A stretch of DNA of 64,000 nt from Gautieria morchelliformis (Eukaryota; Basidiomycota; Agaricomycetes; Gomphales; Gomphaceae). A program made the translations under genes and the position numbers. The notes under the pieces were generated by a model that was given only the letters and a program-made list of their open reading frames with translations, ran no database searches and was not told the DNA's origin. The number at the start of each line of letters is the position of its first letter. Within the stretch, counting starts at the first letter, position 1. Where the stretch lies: NCBI GenBank assembly GCA_015179125.1, contig WHVA01000447.1:30547-94546 (forward strand), in the 5' to 3' direction. Positions 44,405-55,997 of this stretch are shown one piece after another.

Positions 44405-44898
44405 TGTAAGGACCTGGCCTCCAGACTTACCCAGGATACCTTGTGCTGGCCTTTCTGAGCCTTGTGATTATTGAGCCTGATCCTGTGCCTATGCCTGAGC
44501 TTGAGCATATAGTCTGTTCCCTTATTTGTCTATTCCATTATACCACATCACTTTAGTTTTTATCATCTCGCCCTATCTGCATTTGCTTGCCCCTGACCCT
44601 TATCCTCACCCATATATAAGCTTGTCCACATGCACTCTGATTCCTGAGTCTGAATATCAACTCTCATACACCCTTTAGCCATTAGCTGATTTCTAAGCCT
44701 TGTCTCTTGATCTAAAACTTGCCTCTTATATCTTTGCCTATGAAATTGGGACTGGTATGTAGGGCCAGTGCAGCATATAAGCTGGGGCTAAGTCCCTCTC
44801 TAAACTCACTCCCAGAACCTGTTCCATAATCCTGGGCCTAACCTTGGACACCAGTCCCAAGCCCAGTCAACCTCCATCTGAAGGGTCATGTTGTAACA
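44405..44898 (+). repeat. Solo LTR, TSD GAGAC/GATAC
   Basis: TGTAAGGACC...TTGTAACA, 494 bp, with a CCCATATATAAGC TATA-like site. The flanking 5-mers differ by one base. Same family as 9,118-9,669. It lies 19 bp to the right of g1. Confidence 0.85.
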
Positions 44899-44989
44899 GA
44901 TACTCAAACACCATGACCCTGCCCCTAATAACTTGAGTAATGACCAGCCCTATGAGGCCTTGCCACCCTTGAAATGGTCCATTGACTCA

Positions 44990-45680
44990 GAGGACTGTCA
45001 ATATTAGAATTTGGGTGTGTGGTATTGTGTGTTAGCAAATCACGGATATGAACACAGTGAATGCCTGAAGCCTTGTGCAGTGAAGAACATGGTTTGGTGA
45101 AGGGGACCGAACCAGTAAAGGAGCATGAGATATGGGGTAGTCTAAGTAAAGGACCCTGATCTACAGCCAAAGTGAATGGCTTGCACAGCTTAACAATGCA
45201 ATGTGTAAGGCTCAGTGGAAAGGCTTATTCAGGCTTTGAACAATTCATTGGTGGAGGTACTCCTTCGGAGTCCTTTTCCAACAGCCTTATGTGTTCCTGA
45301 AGGGTGAAGCAGCGAAGACAAAAGGTGAAGACTCACAAGTGAAGTCCCAGCCCTTTCTAAGTTAGTAGTCTAGAAAGGGAGGTTCAGGATGATGATCACA
45401 ATGTGGCAAGGTAGTGCACAAGGTAGATGTATGATAATTGAACTAAAGAATATACATGCAAATGTGAGCTACTTATACTGAAGGAGTGCAAGGTAGCAAG
45501 CAAATAGGAGAGGGGTTGTGATGGATTTGAACGATACAGGGGGGGTGTGCGCTGGGATATGTAATAGACAAGACACATATGCAGCAGAAGTAAGGGTTTG
45601 ATATGAACATGAAACAATGGCTAGCAAAGAGCGAAACAAGATGACATGCCTTGGTACCCACATGTATCCTAGTCCACACT
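44990..45680 (-). repeat. Relic of family D LTR, reverse orientation
   Basis: The reverse complement contains blocks also found in the LTR at 48,719-49,741 (TGTGATCATCATC, CTAGACTACTA, GGACTCCGAAGGAGT). It also shares direct blocks with 36,890-37,270. Strongly CpG-depleted. Confidence 0.55.
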
Positions 45681-46534
45681 ATCTCTTGGCCCAAAGGCTG
45701 GACCCTGTATGAAAGGTGGGCAGGGCATGCCATGAATGTTTCCTGACCATACAAAGACCAATACAGGCCCAAAGACCACTGAAGATGGGGGCAGTGATGT
45801 ATTATGACATTGATTGGAGTTGGCTGGTAGTGGGAGTGATGGTGAATGATGGGAGTGGCCAAAGGTGGTCAGTGAATGCCTTGAACAGTGAAGGGGTAAG
45901 TGGAGCCATTGCTAGGTGATGAGTAGAGTGGGGTGGATTGGGTCAGAATAAATGAGTCATGACAAGGACCTTCAATTGGCCACAGCTGGCCCTCCCAGCC
46001 AACGCCCACCTGCCTGGTTCAGGCCTTGACACAGATGATGGGACACCTACAATATTGCTGACCCCATCTTCATTAGCAATACACCCTACACATTTAAAGG
46101 GTTCATAGATAGGTCCTTCCACAATGCAGCAGAGGAGTGTATGTGTTACATGAGATTTAAAGGTCCTGGGCTACCCATGCAATCCCACCCCAACAAGCTC
46201 ATTGTTTCCATATACCTAAAGGACAAGAGCAGCTGTGGCAACAGCAGGGCATGTTCCACCTCTGGTGTACATGGAAGCAAAGCCTTATGGGATGCTTGGG
46301 GTTAAGCAATGACTGTGCTTGTTGGAGCAACAAGCATGGAGAGAGGGGTTATGTCAGGGTTTACTTTCCAGACTGTTCCCATGTTTCTGGACCTTCCATG
46401 AGATTCCATAAGTCTCTGTTTCCCTGATTATACAAGCATTGCCACACTTACCCTTAGACAGCAGCTAAAGGTTCAGGACTCACCCACTTCAAAGACTTCA
46501 TATGTTGAGACACTGTACCATAGAGAGGGGGTGT
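45681..46534. other. CpG-poor retroelement debris, not classifiable
   Basis: No open frame or motif was recognised. Stretches such as 46,100-46,340 contain essentially no CpG. Probably eroded gypsy internal sequence, since an LTR relic of the g1 type follows. Confidence 0.4.
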
Positions 46535-46885
46535 TGTCAGGGGACAACCGCCAGGTTATCTATTTCCTTATTTTTCCCCTGTCATCTCTTTTACCTATGG
46601 TCTTCTCCTATTCCATCTCATGGTTTATTTCCCCCATTTCCATCTCATAGTCTACTCACTCCCATTGTTCCCTTCTCTCTGTTGCTAACTTTCTATCATT
46701 GCATGCTCTTATTTTGACCAGTATTGGCTAGAAGTTAGTTGCCTAGATAAAATAATCTTCACCCTATTCTCTTTGGGTTCCCTTTACTTAGTGGGCAACT
46801 CAGTTGTAGTTACACTAACCTGTCACTTATATACTTCAGATTCCCTTTATTTAGTGCTCTGTGTGATATTCCATGAGCAGGTAAG
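46535..46885 (+). repeat. Relic LTR of g1 type
   Basis: Starts TGTCAGGGGACAACC like g1. It keeps the paired blocks around CTTTGGGTTCCC...TATATACTTCAGATTCCC and GTGTGATATTCCA. The 3' end is decayed. Confidence 0.6.
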
Positions 46886-46908
46886 TTTTGTTGTGGATAT
46901 CCAAGGCG

Positions 46909-47368
46909 CTGTCAAGACCCCATTCCACAAGTCCGGTCCCAAGGCCTCAGCCTTGACACTTGCTTGGGAACCCTTGGATTCCTTCAGGTTTCCTTGGCTC
47001 TTCCTTTTCACCCCTGACTTCTGTTCCTAGCCAGTTTTATACCATCCCTGTCCAACTGTCCCTCATCTTTCTTATCTGCATGATCCAGGCATTGATGCCC
47101 TTTTCCTGATCCCTGATTTTCGTATATAAACCCCTTGTCATGTATGCTATTTCCTCAGTTCTGATACTGACTTAGATCCTTGTATGTTAAGTCCTCTTGT
47201 CTGATATCTATTTCCTGAACCTTGGCTTGAAGCTGAACTCCACTCTGAAAATACAGGGTGGAATACTGAGTGGGCACAACCTATGAATTTGAAGCCAAGC
47301 CCCACATTCTGAACCTCAGCTTGGCCTGCATCTCAGGCCAAGTCTCAGTATAACTTCCAGTCTTAACA
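46909..47368 (+). repeat. Solo LTR relic related to the 9.1 and 44.4 kb copies
   Basis: TGTCAAGACC...CTTAACA with a CGTATATAAACC TATA-like site near 47,130. No matching flanking duplication is visible. Confidence 0.6.
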
Positions 47369-47648
47369 ACTGTCAAAAAAGTGTTTTCTTACAGGTTTTT
47401 GCACTTTTTGTTTTACAATTTTATCCTACTTTTTGGGGATTGAGAAAGTTTTTAAAAATGCTAAATTTTGTTCAAGTTTTTTTTTACATAAAAACACCAA
47501 AAAAAAAAAAAAAAAAAAAAGGAATATCTCACAGTTTTTCAGGCCAGAAAATCTTTCTATGCCTCCAGTGTAGGAGACTTTTCTGCTGTAAGGGCAACCC
47601 TCACTAGTTGTGGAGATGACACAATCATGTGCTGGCAGAGGGGAAATT
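47369..47648 (-). repeat. Poly-A tract and relic of a g1-type LTR/PBS junction
   Basis: A 23-base A run at about 47,498-47,520 is followed by a reverse-strand junction reading CTCCACAACTAGTGAGGG, TTGCCCTTACA, GCAGAAAAGTCTCC. This is the end of a g1-like LTR plus its primer-binding site. Confidence 0.65.
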
Positions 47649-47880
47649 CTGTTACAACCATGCTGCTCACCAAGTCCAACATCCTTATTCTCCTGTCAAC
47701 TTTATTATTCAGAGCTTTTGGACTCAACTCACAATACAGCAAGACCCTATGTCCAAAATATAAGGAGCCCCATATGTTCTGTTGTCACATAGCCTTAGTT
47801 CCCCTTGTTCTGTTTCCCTATTGATCTGTGATCCTCTCTTGATCCCCCTTGTAGTTCTCTTGTTTCTGATTAGTTACTAT
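47649..47880 (+). repeat. Truncated family C LTR
   Basis: Begins like the copy at 48,048 (GTTACAACCATGCTGCT). It keeps the CCCTTGTAGTTCTCTTGTTT block but breaks off before the 3' half. Confidence 0.6.
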
Positions 47881-48047
47881 GGGGACAGGAGTTTAAACTC
47901 CCTTATTGGAGCCACCACATGAAGCCGAGCTCGAACTCCTTTGCACTCTGACCACCACCACCAGCAGGGCACTTAACTAGTTATAATCACTTTTCCATAA
48001 TTTTCCTTGCAAACAGGCTCTCAAAGCACTATCTATCTATATATCTA

Positions 48048-48718
48048 TGTTACAATCATACCGCTTAACCATCTCTGCCACCTCCGCAACACTTCCATAT
48101 CACCTCCGACTCTATTTCTGCAACCTTCGCAACCCTCGACCCTGACCCCTTGTTCTTTGACACCCCTGTTCAACTCTATTCATTGGCCCTCCGTACTCGA
48201 CCCTTAGCACAGAAAGACACCAGTTCTGGTCCATCAGGAATTCCATTTGTTCTGCTGTCCATTAGACTTATGTACCCCTTGTTCTTTTGCCTATTGTTCT
48301 TGACTCTACCCTGCACCCCCTTGTAGTTCTCTTGTTCCATATTAGTTACTTACTCTATTTGTTATAGTCACCTCTGTTCCCACCAAAATGGCTTAGTCTT
48401 GCCACATTACTCGTTGATCCAAGTTTTTGTATGAAACCTGCTCATGTATGTTCTATGTTTTCTGCAATCAGATAATCAAAATCCCCTCGCATTATCTCCT
48501 GTTCTTAGTACAGCAAGTTTTGCAAGTCCTCTGTCTCTCTGCCTTATGAGACTCTGTCTTTCACTTCTTCTGACTCCGACCTCCGACCTTTTGACTAAGC
48601 TCAACTCCCGAATCCTCCCTACCTCCACCTCTTCTGGTCTCTGGTACTCAGTTCCAAAATACCTAGGACAATAGTTCATTGGGGGCACAATACAAAGTTG
48701 AAGCTGCTTGTCATGACC
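48048..48718 (+). repeat. Family C LTR cut by the insertion of element D
   Basis: TGTTACAATCATACC start with all internal blocks through CAATAGTTCATTGGGGGCAC. The last few dozen bases seen in other copies are missing because the LTR of element D begins at 48,719. Confidence 0.75.
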
Positions 48719-49741
48719 TGTTTATTCTTGTATCAAGTTAACCCCTATTTTCCCTTTCATCCCTCCATCTCTATGTTTGCTCTGTTTATCATTCGCTGGA
48801 TTCACCGAATGACCATTCGCTACTTGCATCATTCGCCAGTAGTCACGCCATCAAACATGATCAACATCCTCTAACTGGTCTGATGGTTCCTCACTGGCCC
48901 CATCACCTTCCCGATTCAATCCCCTTTGGGTGTTCCTATGGCTGGCATGCATTTGCAGAACATCCTACCTGTAGATTGTGTAGGATTGACCCCTTAGACC
49001 AAGAGTCTGTGCAGGGTAGGATGTATCCAGGTCTCAAGATGTGTTTTCTTACCTAGGTACCCTTGTCTACTCTCCTCCCTGTTGTTTCATGTTCACACTC
49101 CTGCTTCGTTCTATTGTATATGTGTTTCATCTATTTGTATCCTGACCGTGCCCCCCTATCCAACCCTGACTCACAACGGCTTCTTTCCTATTCACTGATA
49201 ACATAGGAGCATTCAGTATAAGTAGTTTACATTCACATGTATATTCTGCAGTTCAATTATCATACGTCTATCTTGTGCAAAACCCAACTACACTGTGATC
49301 ATCATCTTAAGCCCTCTCCTCTAGACTACTACCTTTAAAACTAGAGTAGAGCTTAAGCACCACTGGTTAGTTTCTATATCTCACCTTCACAACTTTCATC
49401 TTTGAACCCTTGTCTGTGCTGTTGGTGAAGGGCTCCGAAGGAGTCCCTTCGCCAGTGGAAGGATTGTTACTGCTAGACAACCTTTCTGTGAGACCTTGCA
49501 CATTACATAGTCAAGTGTCATGAGCTATTTCACTTCAATTGTAGACAGGGCGAGCTCCGTTCGAGTAGCCCCCTTACTTTATAATCTTTATTGGCTTTAC
49601 ATTATTTGCCGAACTACATACCTTATTGCACAAGCGGTTTGGGCATTTGCCATGTTTACTAATACATGATATTAATGCCCAAAACCAATCTTGACACTGC
49701 TGTCCTTTTGGTTCCGTTCTCTGTGATTTCCGATACATAAC
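48719..49741 (+). repeat. 5' LTR of gypsy element D (about 1,023 bp)
   Basis: TGTCATGACC...GATACATAACA, followed about 35 bp later by the gag start. The LTR is long and CpG-poor. The 3' partner is absent because element C truncates D at 53,900. Confidence 0.7.
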
Positions 49742-49775
49742 AGTATTATCTGATTCCCACCTGATAACTATTGCT

Positions 49776-51064
49776 ATGCCTCCTCGTACCACAGCCACCT
49801 CAACCTGTGCAGGAGCTATTGAAGCTCTCTCTGATTTTGGAACACTTAGGTCTGTAGCATCACCAAGATGCACAGATCCTTCCAGCTCTTGTGTCAATGA
49901 TCCATTTACTGACGACCTTCCGCCAAGTCACATTGAAGATGTTACCAATATCAACCCTGGTAATCCTGACTATGATGGAAACTCCTTGAGTAGCAGCAGC
50001 AAACATATAGCCACATTGTCTCGACACCCAGCAACGCCTCCACCACCACCCCCAGGTCCTCCATGCAGCGGTCCTCCTGGCAGTCCCCAGGTGGTCCTCC
50101 ACCTCCAAATCCCGCCAACCCAGGTCCACCTGCTCAAGCCCTGGACCTCGCGCAGGCCATCGCCATGCTTGCCGGCAACCTCCAATGCATGGCTCAAGCA
50201 CTGTGTTCCAAGACCAAAGTCCGTGAACCTGACCAGTTCGACGGTTCTGACCCAAAGAAGCTTCAGCCCTTTTTGGTTTAGCTACAACTCAACCTCTGCA
50301 ACCAGCCCGACACCTTTTCCAACGATGAGAGAAAGGTCAACTATGCCCTTTCCTACCTCCATGGCATGGCTCTCGACTATTTTGAACTGGCTCTTATGGA
50401 TCCCTATGCTGTTGTCGACTGGGCAGATGATTTTCCCAATTTTGTTTCTGAACTCCACAACAACTTCAGACCTTTTGATATGGAAGCTGATGCAGAAAGT
50501 GAACTTGATAAGCTTTGTATGAAAGACACTCATAAATACATTGTCACTTTTCCATCAGCTTGCTCCTCATGTCCAATGGGGAGAAGCTGTACTCTACTGA
50601 CAGTTTTACATGGGCCTTCCATCCTGCATCAAGGATGAAATCACCCAAGTTGGAAAACCCACCACCCTGACAGACCTCTGCAACCTTGCTCAATCAATTG
50701 ATGCATGCTACTGGGAACAATATTCCGAGAGCACTGGCAAACTTCCGCCCAGAACAAGCACAACAAGTCTTCCCACAAGAAGTCTGATAAGGACAAGAGG
50801 AAGACCAATTCCAGAAACAACAACTCCAGAAATAACAACAACAACAATTCCAGCTCCAATTCCAGCAACCGGAATTCCACTCCTGCACCTCACAATAACA
50901 GCCAGGCTTCTGGTTCCAACACCAACACCTGGAAAAACACTCCTGACCTTTCTGACAAACTTGGGAAGGATGGAAAACTAACCCCTGCAGAATGCCAGTG
51001 TCGCATGGACAACAACCTTTGCCTCTTCTGCAGTAAAGGCGGCCATGTTGCCCACGAATGCACC
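49776..51064 (+). pseudogene. Element D gag, frameshifted
   Basis: MPPRTTATSTCAGAIEALSD and a proline run open one frame. Others carry LAQAIAMLAGNLQCMAQALC, EPDQFDGSDPKKLQPFLV, MALDYFELALMDP, FRPFDMEADAESEL and a CCHC knuckle CLFCSKGGHVAHEC. At least three frames are needed, so it is inactive. Confidence 0.8.
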
Positions 51065-51247
51065 TGAGCAACTTCTTCCGCTGCAAAAGCCAAGTGCTGT
51101 GCACAAAGATGGAAGGGAAATCCAAAGCAGCTCCCACTATGGATGCAAAAAAATAGTCAGCAGTCCTCCAGCCTCTGCACAAGCTGAGGGCTGTGTTAAC
51201 CCCATTTGTGTGACTAACGAGGTTTGACTCAACGTGTCTGCTCTTCT

Positions 51248-51934
51248 TGTCGTAAATATTATCACACCTATCGACGCATGACCCCCCCTCCACCTTTCTC
51301 CCCCTTTGATTCCTCCTTACCCTACACCAACGCCATGCGCACGTCCTCACCACCAGTCCACACACATCTACCCAAGCCCACATGCACCCCATGACCATGA
51401 CCCACGCTACTATCATCTGATGCCCGATGCAAAGCCCACGGACTCGCCCCTGAGCCCGAGTATAACTGATCCGTGGAGTGGCATGGTGGCTGAGCCACCA
51501 CGCACTTACTATTCCCTTTTCTCTCTCTCTCCCGCATGCACCACATGTTTCTGATATCGCAATCACACACATCACTTCCCATTCGATAGATACATTATAT
51601 ACACGCCGCAGCAACCAGCACTCCAACCCCCGTAGTATGCTCATTCCTCACATCCCCACCGGCGCTGGTAACCCCCTTCTATCCTAGCATGTCACGAACA
51701 GAGGATAAATAGCTGCAGCCTGTATAGTAGATGACCAGTCAATCTAACTCACCGTTTTCTAAAGGATTCCCTCGTATTGAAGCGCAGTTACATCTGCGAC
51801 GACTCTATCGATAAGCATATATTTCTCACACACTCTCAGTCACTCGACTCTCAAACACAGCTCGATTTGGTTTCTCTTGGAATCCGAATCACATTTCTAT
51901 CAAATCAAAACATTCATATCCAAAACTCTTATTA
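51248..51934 (+). repeat. Solo LTR inserted between gag and protease of element D
   Basis: 687 bp. Start TGTCGTAAATATT; flanks CTTCT (51,243-51,247) and CTTTT (51,935-51,939) form a one-mismatch duplication. Removing it joins the D reading frame (VSALL to LSSDSLSILL). Homologous to the 684-bp LTR at 16,258-16,941. The 3' terminus is TA rather than CA. Confidence 0.8.
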
Positions 51935-52249
51935 CTTTTGTCCTCTGACTCCCTCTCGATTCTGCTCACCTCCGACACAATTCCCGCACCTCCTTTTACT
52001 GCATTGATTGACTCTGGTTCAACTCATTGTTTCCTCGATTCCAACTTTGTTCTCAAGCATAAGCTTCTGACCTGCAATATTCTGACTATTCTGCTCCGCC
52101 TTTTCGATGGGTCATCCAACATGGCAATTTCACAAGTCATGGACCTGTCCATCTGTTTTGCTACTGGGGACAACCATCAAGTTATGTTTTATGTTACTTC
52201 GCTAGATGCTAGCTGCTCCGTTGTACTAGGACACAATTGGCTCACCTGA
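51935..52249 (+). pseudogene. Element D aspartic protease domain
   Basis: PPFTALIDSGSTHCFLDSNF contains the DSG active site. The downstream CSVVLGHNWL (hydrophobic-LG motif) completes the retropepsin fold. A stop follows at once (WLT then TGA). Confidence 0.85.
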
Positions 52250-52454
52250 TATAATCTGTTGATTGACTGGGCATTGGGCCAAATACAGTTCCATACCCTG
52301 GATCATCTTCTGTCTATTCCAACATTGCCTGCAAAGATGGCTAAAGCCTCTTCTGCAACTCCACTCATGGATTCAGTTCCACCGTTAGCAACTCCATCAC
52401 CCCCCTCCATGTGAAGCTCCTTGAATTGCCCTTGTTTCTGCCACCGCTTTTCAC

Positions 52455-53900
52455 GTGCTACAACAACAAGGAGATTTGACTATTTTTCAGCTTCACCTCT
52501 CTGATTCGGCTCCAGTCAAGGCTCGTTCCACCTTGACTTCTGCTCAGGTCAACATGAGCTTAGTTCCAAAAGAATATCATGACTTTCCAGATGTGTTCAA
52601 TAAGGCCAAAGCCAATAAACCTGCTGATCATCGACCTTATGACCTGAAGATAAATCTGGAAGAAGAAGCATCTCCACCCCTCGGACCGATCTATTCTCTT
52701 CTGCAAAGTGAACTCCAAACTCTCCGCGAGTTCATTGATGAACACCTCAACATGGGCTGTTGTGATAAACGCAATTATTTTCACTTCAAATCGTTTATAT
52801 ATAAAAAGAAACTAATAAAGAAAGAAAAACAAAAGAAAAAACAAAAAGAAACAGAAATTATATTCATGACAGACGTTGGCGCAGACGACGATCACACGAA
52901 TTTATGACACGCTATATTACCCATAGATCGGGTAATATACAGGAGTTCGAGCGTCGACCACGTGCGGTTGATCAGGGATGGCACGCCTATCGAGTGATGG
53001 CATCGGCCATGACGTCAACAGGCACCAGGCCATAGGCACCGAGGGGTGCAGGCACCAAACGCCGCAAAGAGCAATAGATTGCGCAGGGGTATAGCGTGCT
53101 GTGGAGCGACCTGAGAAAGTCACCTGCAGTATACATATTCAATCAGCTGCCCCATAGAAAGGGCACAGAGACAGCGGCCCCATCTCCAAGCCCAGCATAT
53201 ATGCTGGGCAGGGTAGACTCAGATCTTTTTTTCTATTTGAAACCCATGACACGTCTGACTGATTATTATCTTAACATCATGTGGACAGGGGCTTTGTATA
53301 CTAGGTACAGATTTCTATTCCAAAGCCCAGACAATCCTGATACCATCCCCATCACCCCATGACTTTATGACTATAAACTAGTCACCCCTTAGCTACAAGT
53401 AGTTTTTCGACCCATCCATCCAGTATCTTGAACACTAGTAGTTACTACCAACATAGTATAAATAGCTAGTACACATGTATGAACGAGATCATCCAGAATC
53501 GATTATTTTGCCTCCTGAAATTGCTGTAGTCTTGTTTGATAGCTACAGAGTTCAGATCTTGATAGTTTATTCTAAATCTTCGTTGAGGGTCTACTATCAC
53601 TGCTTACTCTATACTACCTTAAAAGCGAACGCTTTTGATTTGACTATCCCTTGGATCGACACCATTCTTCTGTCGACGCGGTCACGTGACCCTCATTCAT
53701 CAGTGCTGGACGCGTCTCGAAAAGCTTAGTCAGCACATAGCCGAGGGGCGAACACAGTGATTTCAATCACTAGGCAATAGATTCTATTCATTAAAAGGCA
53801 CTAGTTGACACCTTAATCTAAAATGGGCTTCATCCACCCTTTGCTGTCTCTGCACGGTGCTCCGGTCCTTTTCATCAAAAAGAAGGATGGGTCTCTCCAT
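52455..53900 (+). pseudogene. Element D reverse transcriptase start, interrupted and truncated
   Basis: LVPKEYHDFPDVFNKAKANK, HRPYDLKINLEEEASPPLGP and LREFIDEHLNMG lead into RT. After a 1,065-bp insertion the frame resumes as GFIHPLLS, GAPVLFIKKKDGSLH at 53,823-53,900. It then ends where the family C LTR begins. The rest of pol is missing from the window. Confidence 0.85.
52758..53822. mobile_element. 1,065-bp insertion flanked by ATGGGC, unknown type
   Basis: ATGGGC flanks both ends (52,752-52,757 and 53,823-53,828), and removing one copy restores the RT sequence. It starts TGTTGTGATAAACG and ends TTAATCTAAA, with an early A-rich region and small palindromes (for example GGGTAATATA near 52,930). 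No ORF with motifs. It could be a solo LTR, a short non-autonomous element or part of one. Confidence 0.65.
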
Positions 53901-54548
53901 GTTACATATCGAGATTTCCACTAAGTCGGAACTGGAAAGGAGAGCGGCTTCAACTTATAGGTTGCGCCCCCAATGAACTATCGTCCTAAGTATTTTGGAA
54001 CTGAGTCGGAAGTCGGAAAGTACTGAATCAAAGGTTGGTCGGAACTTGAGTCGGAACTGAGGCAGAAGGCGGAGAGAGACTGAGATCTTGCTAGACTCAC
54101 TGTACTAAGAACAGGAGATGGAGCGAAGGAAATCAAGTATCGAAGGCGATTACCTGATTGCAGAATAACAGACATACATGACAGGCTTTTATACAAAGAG
54201 CTGAGACAACAGGTAATGGGGTAGTTCTAAGCAAATTCCGGGGGAAGCGGAAGTCGAGTAGACAATGCGTGGGAACTAACTAATTGGGAACAATGGGACT
54301 ACAAGGGGGGTTCAGGGTAAGGTAGAACAATGGCAAAGAACAAGGGGTCGGGAAAACATATCTGACAACGAAAGGCAAGGAGGGCCGGACATATGATCTT
54401 GATGGACGGTGAGGTGGGTCCGGTGGGTCCGAGTAATAGAGTCGAAAGAACAAGGGAAATGTACAAGGGGCGGAATGTCGGAAATATTGGAGGGGCGGAA
54501 GGTGTTGCGGAACTGAGGGTCGGAAGTCGGAAATGAACGGTCGTAACA
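53901..54548 (-). repeat. 3' LTR of chromovirus C
   Basis: On the reverse strand it reads TGTTACGACC...ATATGTAACA (648 bp). The polypurine tract AGAAGGGAGATAC sits immediately upstream (54,549-54,561). Its outer edge joins RT of element D. Confidence 0.85.
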
Positions 54549-54668
54549 GTATCTCCCTTCTAAGGTCGAGCCCCACGAGACCACAAGTCGGATCACGTGA
54601 TCTGTGAACAAACATGTCGGAGTTCGAAAGATAGGCGGGAAACAAACGCGTCTTCATCTTTGTCCATC

Positions 54669-55867
54669 ATGAGCTCCCAACCCGACCTTACTAAAATGTC
54701 CAGCACCGAAATGGAGAAATATTTCGATGACCTTCTCGCGCAGAAGAAGCTGGCTGAAAACAGGCGGCTGAGGAAGCTGCACGGAAAGAGAGGGAGCGAC
54801 TAGAGGAGGAGCGCAAGGAGAAAGAGTGCAGGGAACAGGAGCGGAAGGAGAAGGAGGAGCGTGACCGTAAACGCTGCGAGGAGGAGTCGTGGAAGCGGGA
54901 CGTGGCCAAAAAAGCTGCGGAAGACAAAGCCGCGGCGGAGAAGGCGGGAAAATCCCGGGTGAGTCGGAAAGGTTCTGCGCGTAGTCCTGAGACTGACAGA
55001 AAAACTTGCCAGAAGGTTGTCGATTCCGAATCCGAACCGGAATCGGAAGACACACCGGAAAGTACGCCGTCCCCTGAGGGGAAGGGGAAGCACAAGGAAG
55101 TAGTTCCTGTGCTGAACCTTGTGGCGGATCGGAAAAGGAGGGTGGACGAATTTCAACAGGCCAGGAAGAACAAGATGGCCCACATCATCGATCTTTGGGA
55201 ATTGGGACCGGAGAATCCCGCAACCCGGAAACGGAAGATGAGGGATGGGGAAGAAGAAAAGGCCCCCTGCGGCACGTGCGAGGTGAAGGGGCTCGAGTGC
55301 ATATGGTCGGAAAATCTGCGGGAAACCGCCTGCGAACGGTGCCGCGACAAGAAGAGGCGGTGCGTCGTGGATGGATGTTCCGCGAGGGTGGAGCGGAAAA
55401 GGTGAAAGGTCGAGACCGAGGGGCCAGAAACCCCTAAGTCAAAACCAGGGCCGAGCGGGAAGAAGACGGCGGAAGGGCTCCCGGCGATCGGGAAATCGAA
55501 CACTGTGTCACCTTTGCTTGACATCGCCGGGTCACTGAGGGGTATCCGGAGATCCCAGCGTGGGATCCGGAACACGCTCGAGGAGATGTCGGTAGTTCAA
55601 CAGCAACAGCTGTTGTCTTTCCAAAACCAGATGACAGTCATGTCAGCGGTTTTGGAGCAAATCAAGCGGGAGTTCCAGTGGTGGAACAACGTACTCCGGG
55701 ACCGAATGGAGTGGCAGATGCAGGAGGAGAATGGGGCGGAAGCAGGTACGAGTCAGGTTGTGGATACGAGGGTGGGGACCGAGTTGGTCAATGTGGAGAT
55801 AGGGCATGCGGAAGAGGGTGCGGAAGTGGAGAACGAGGGTGAGGCGGAAACGATGAGGGAGGAGTGA
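54669..55867 (+). pseudogene. Antisense accessory ORF of element C: coiled coil plus zinc-cluster-like protein
   Basis: Lies between the 3' LTR and pol of element C but on the opposite strand. MSSQPDLTKMSSTEMEKYFD opens the frame. A +/-1 shift near 54,770-54,800 leads into a charged coiled-coil region rich in K/E/R, then an acidic SESEPESEDTPES stretch. A cysteine array follows: C-x2-C-x6-C-x11-C-x2-C-x6-C (CGTCEVKGLEC, ACERCRDKKRRC) close to the fungal Zn2Cys6 pattern. A single TGA at 55,403 interrupts an otherwise continuous frame to MREE at 55,867. Length before decay would be about 400 aa. Function unknown. It could bind DNA or RNA. Confidence 0.75.
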
Positions 55868-55997
55868 GTGTCGAAGTGACTTGTAAAATATTTCTTGAAG
55901 TGTCGGAAATTAGTGTATCGGAATATTAATCGGATTTGACCAATGACTTGAGAACTGTAAGAAAACAATGGGGTATCGGAAATAAGGTCGGAAATGA

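Noticed and set aside
49860-51644. Reverse-strand open frames across element D gag
   Set aside because: Low-complexity proline/glycine and asparagine codon shadows of gag; gag motifs are on the plus strand.
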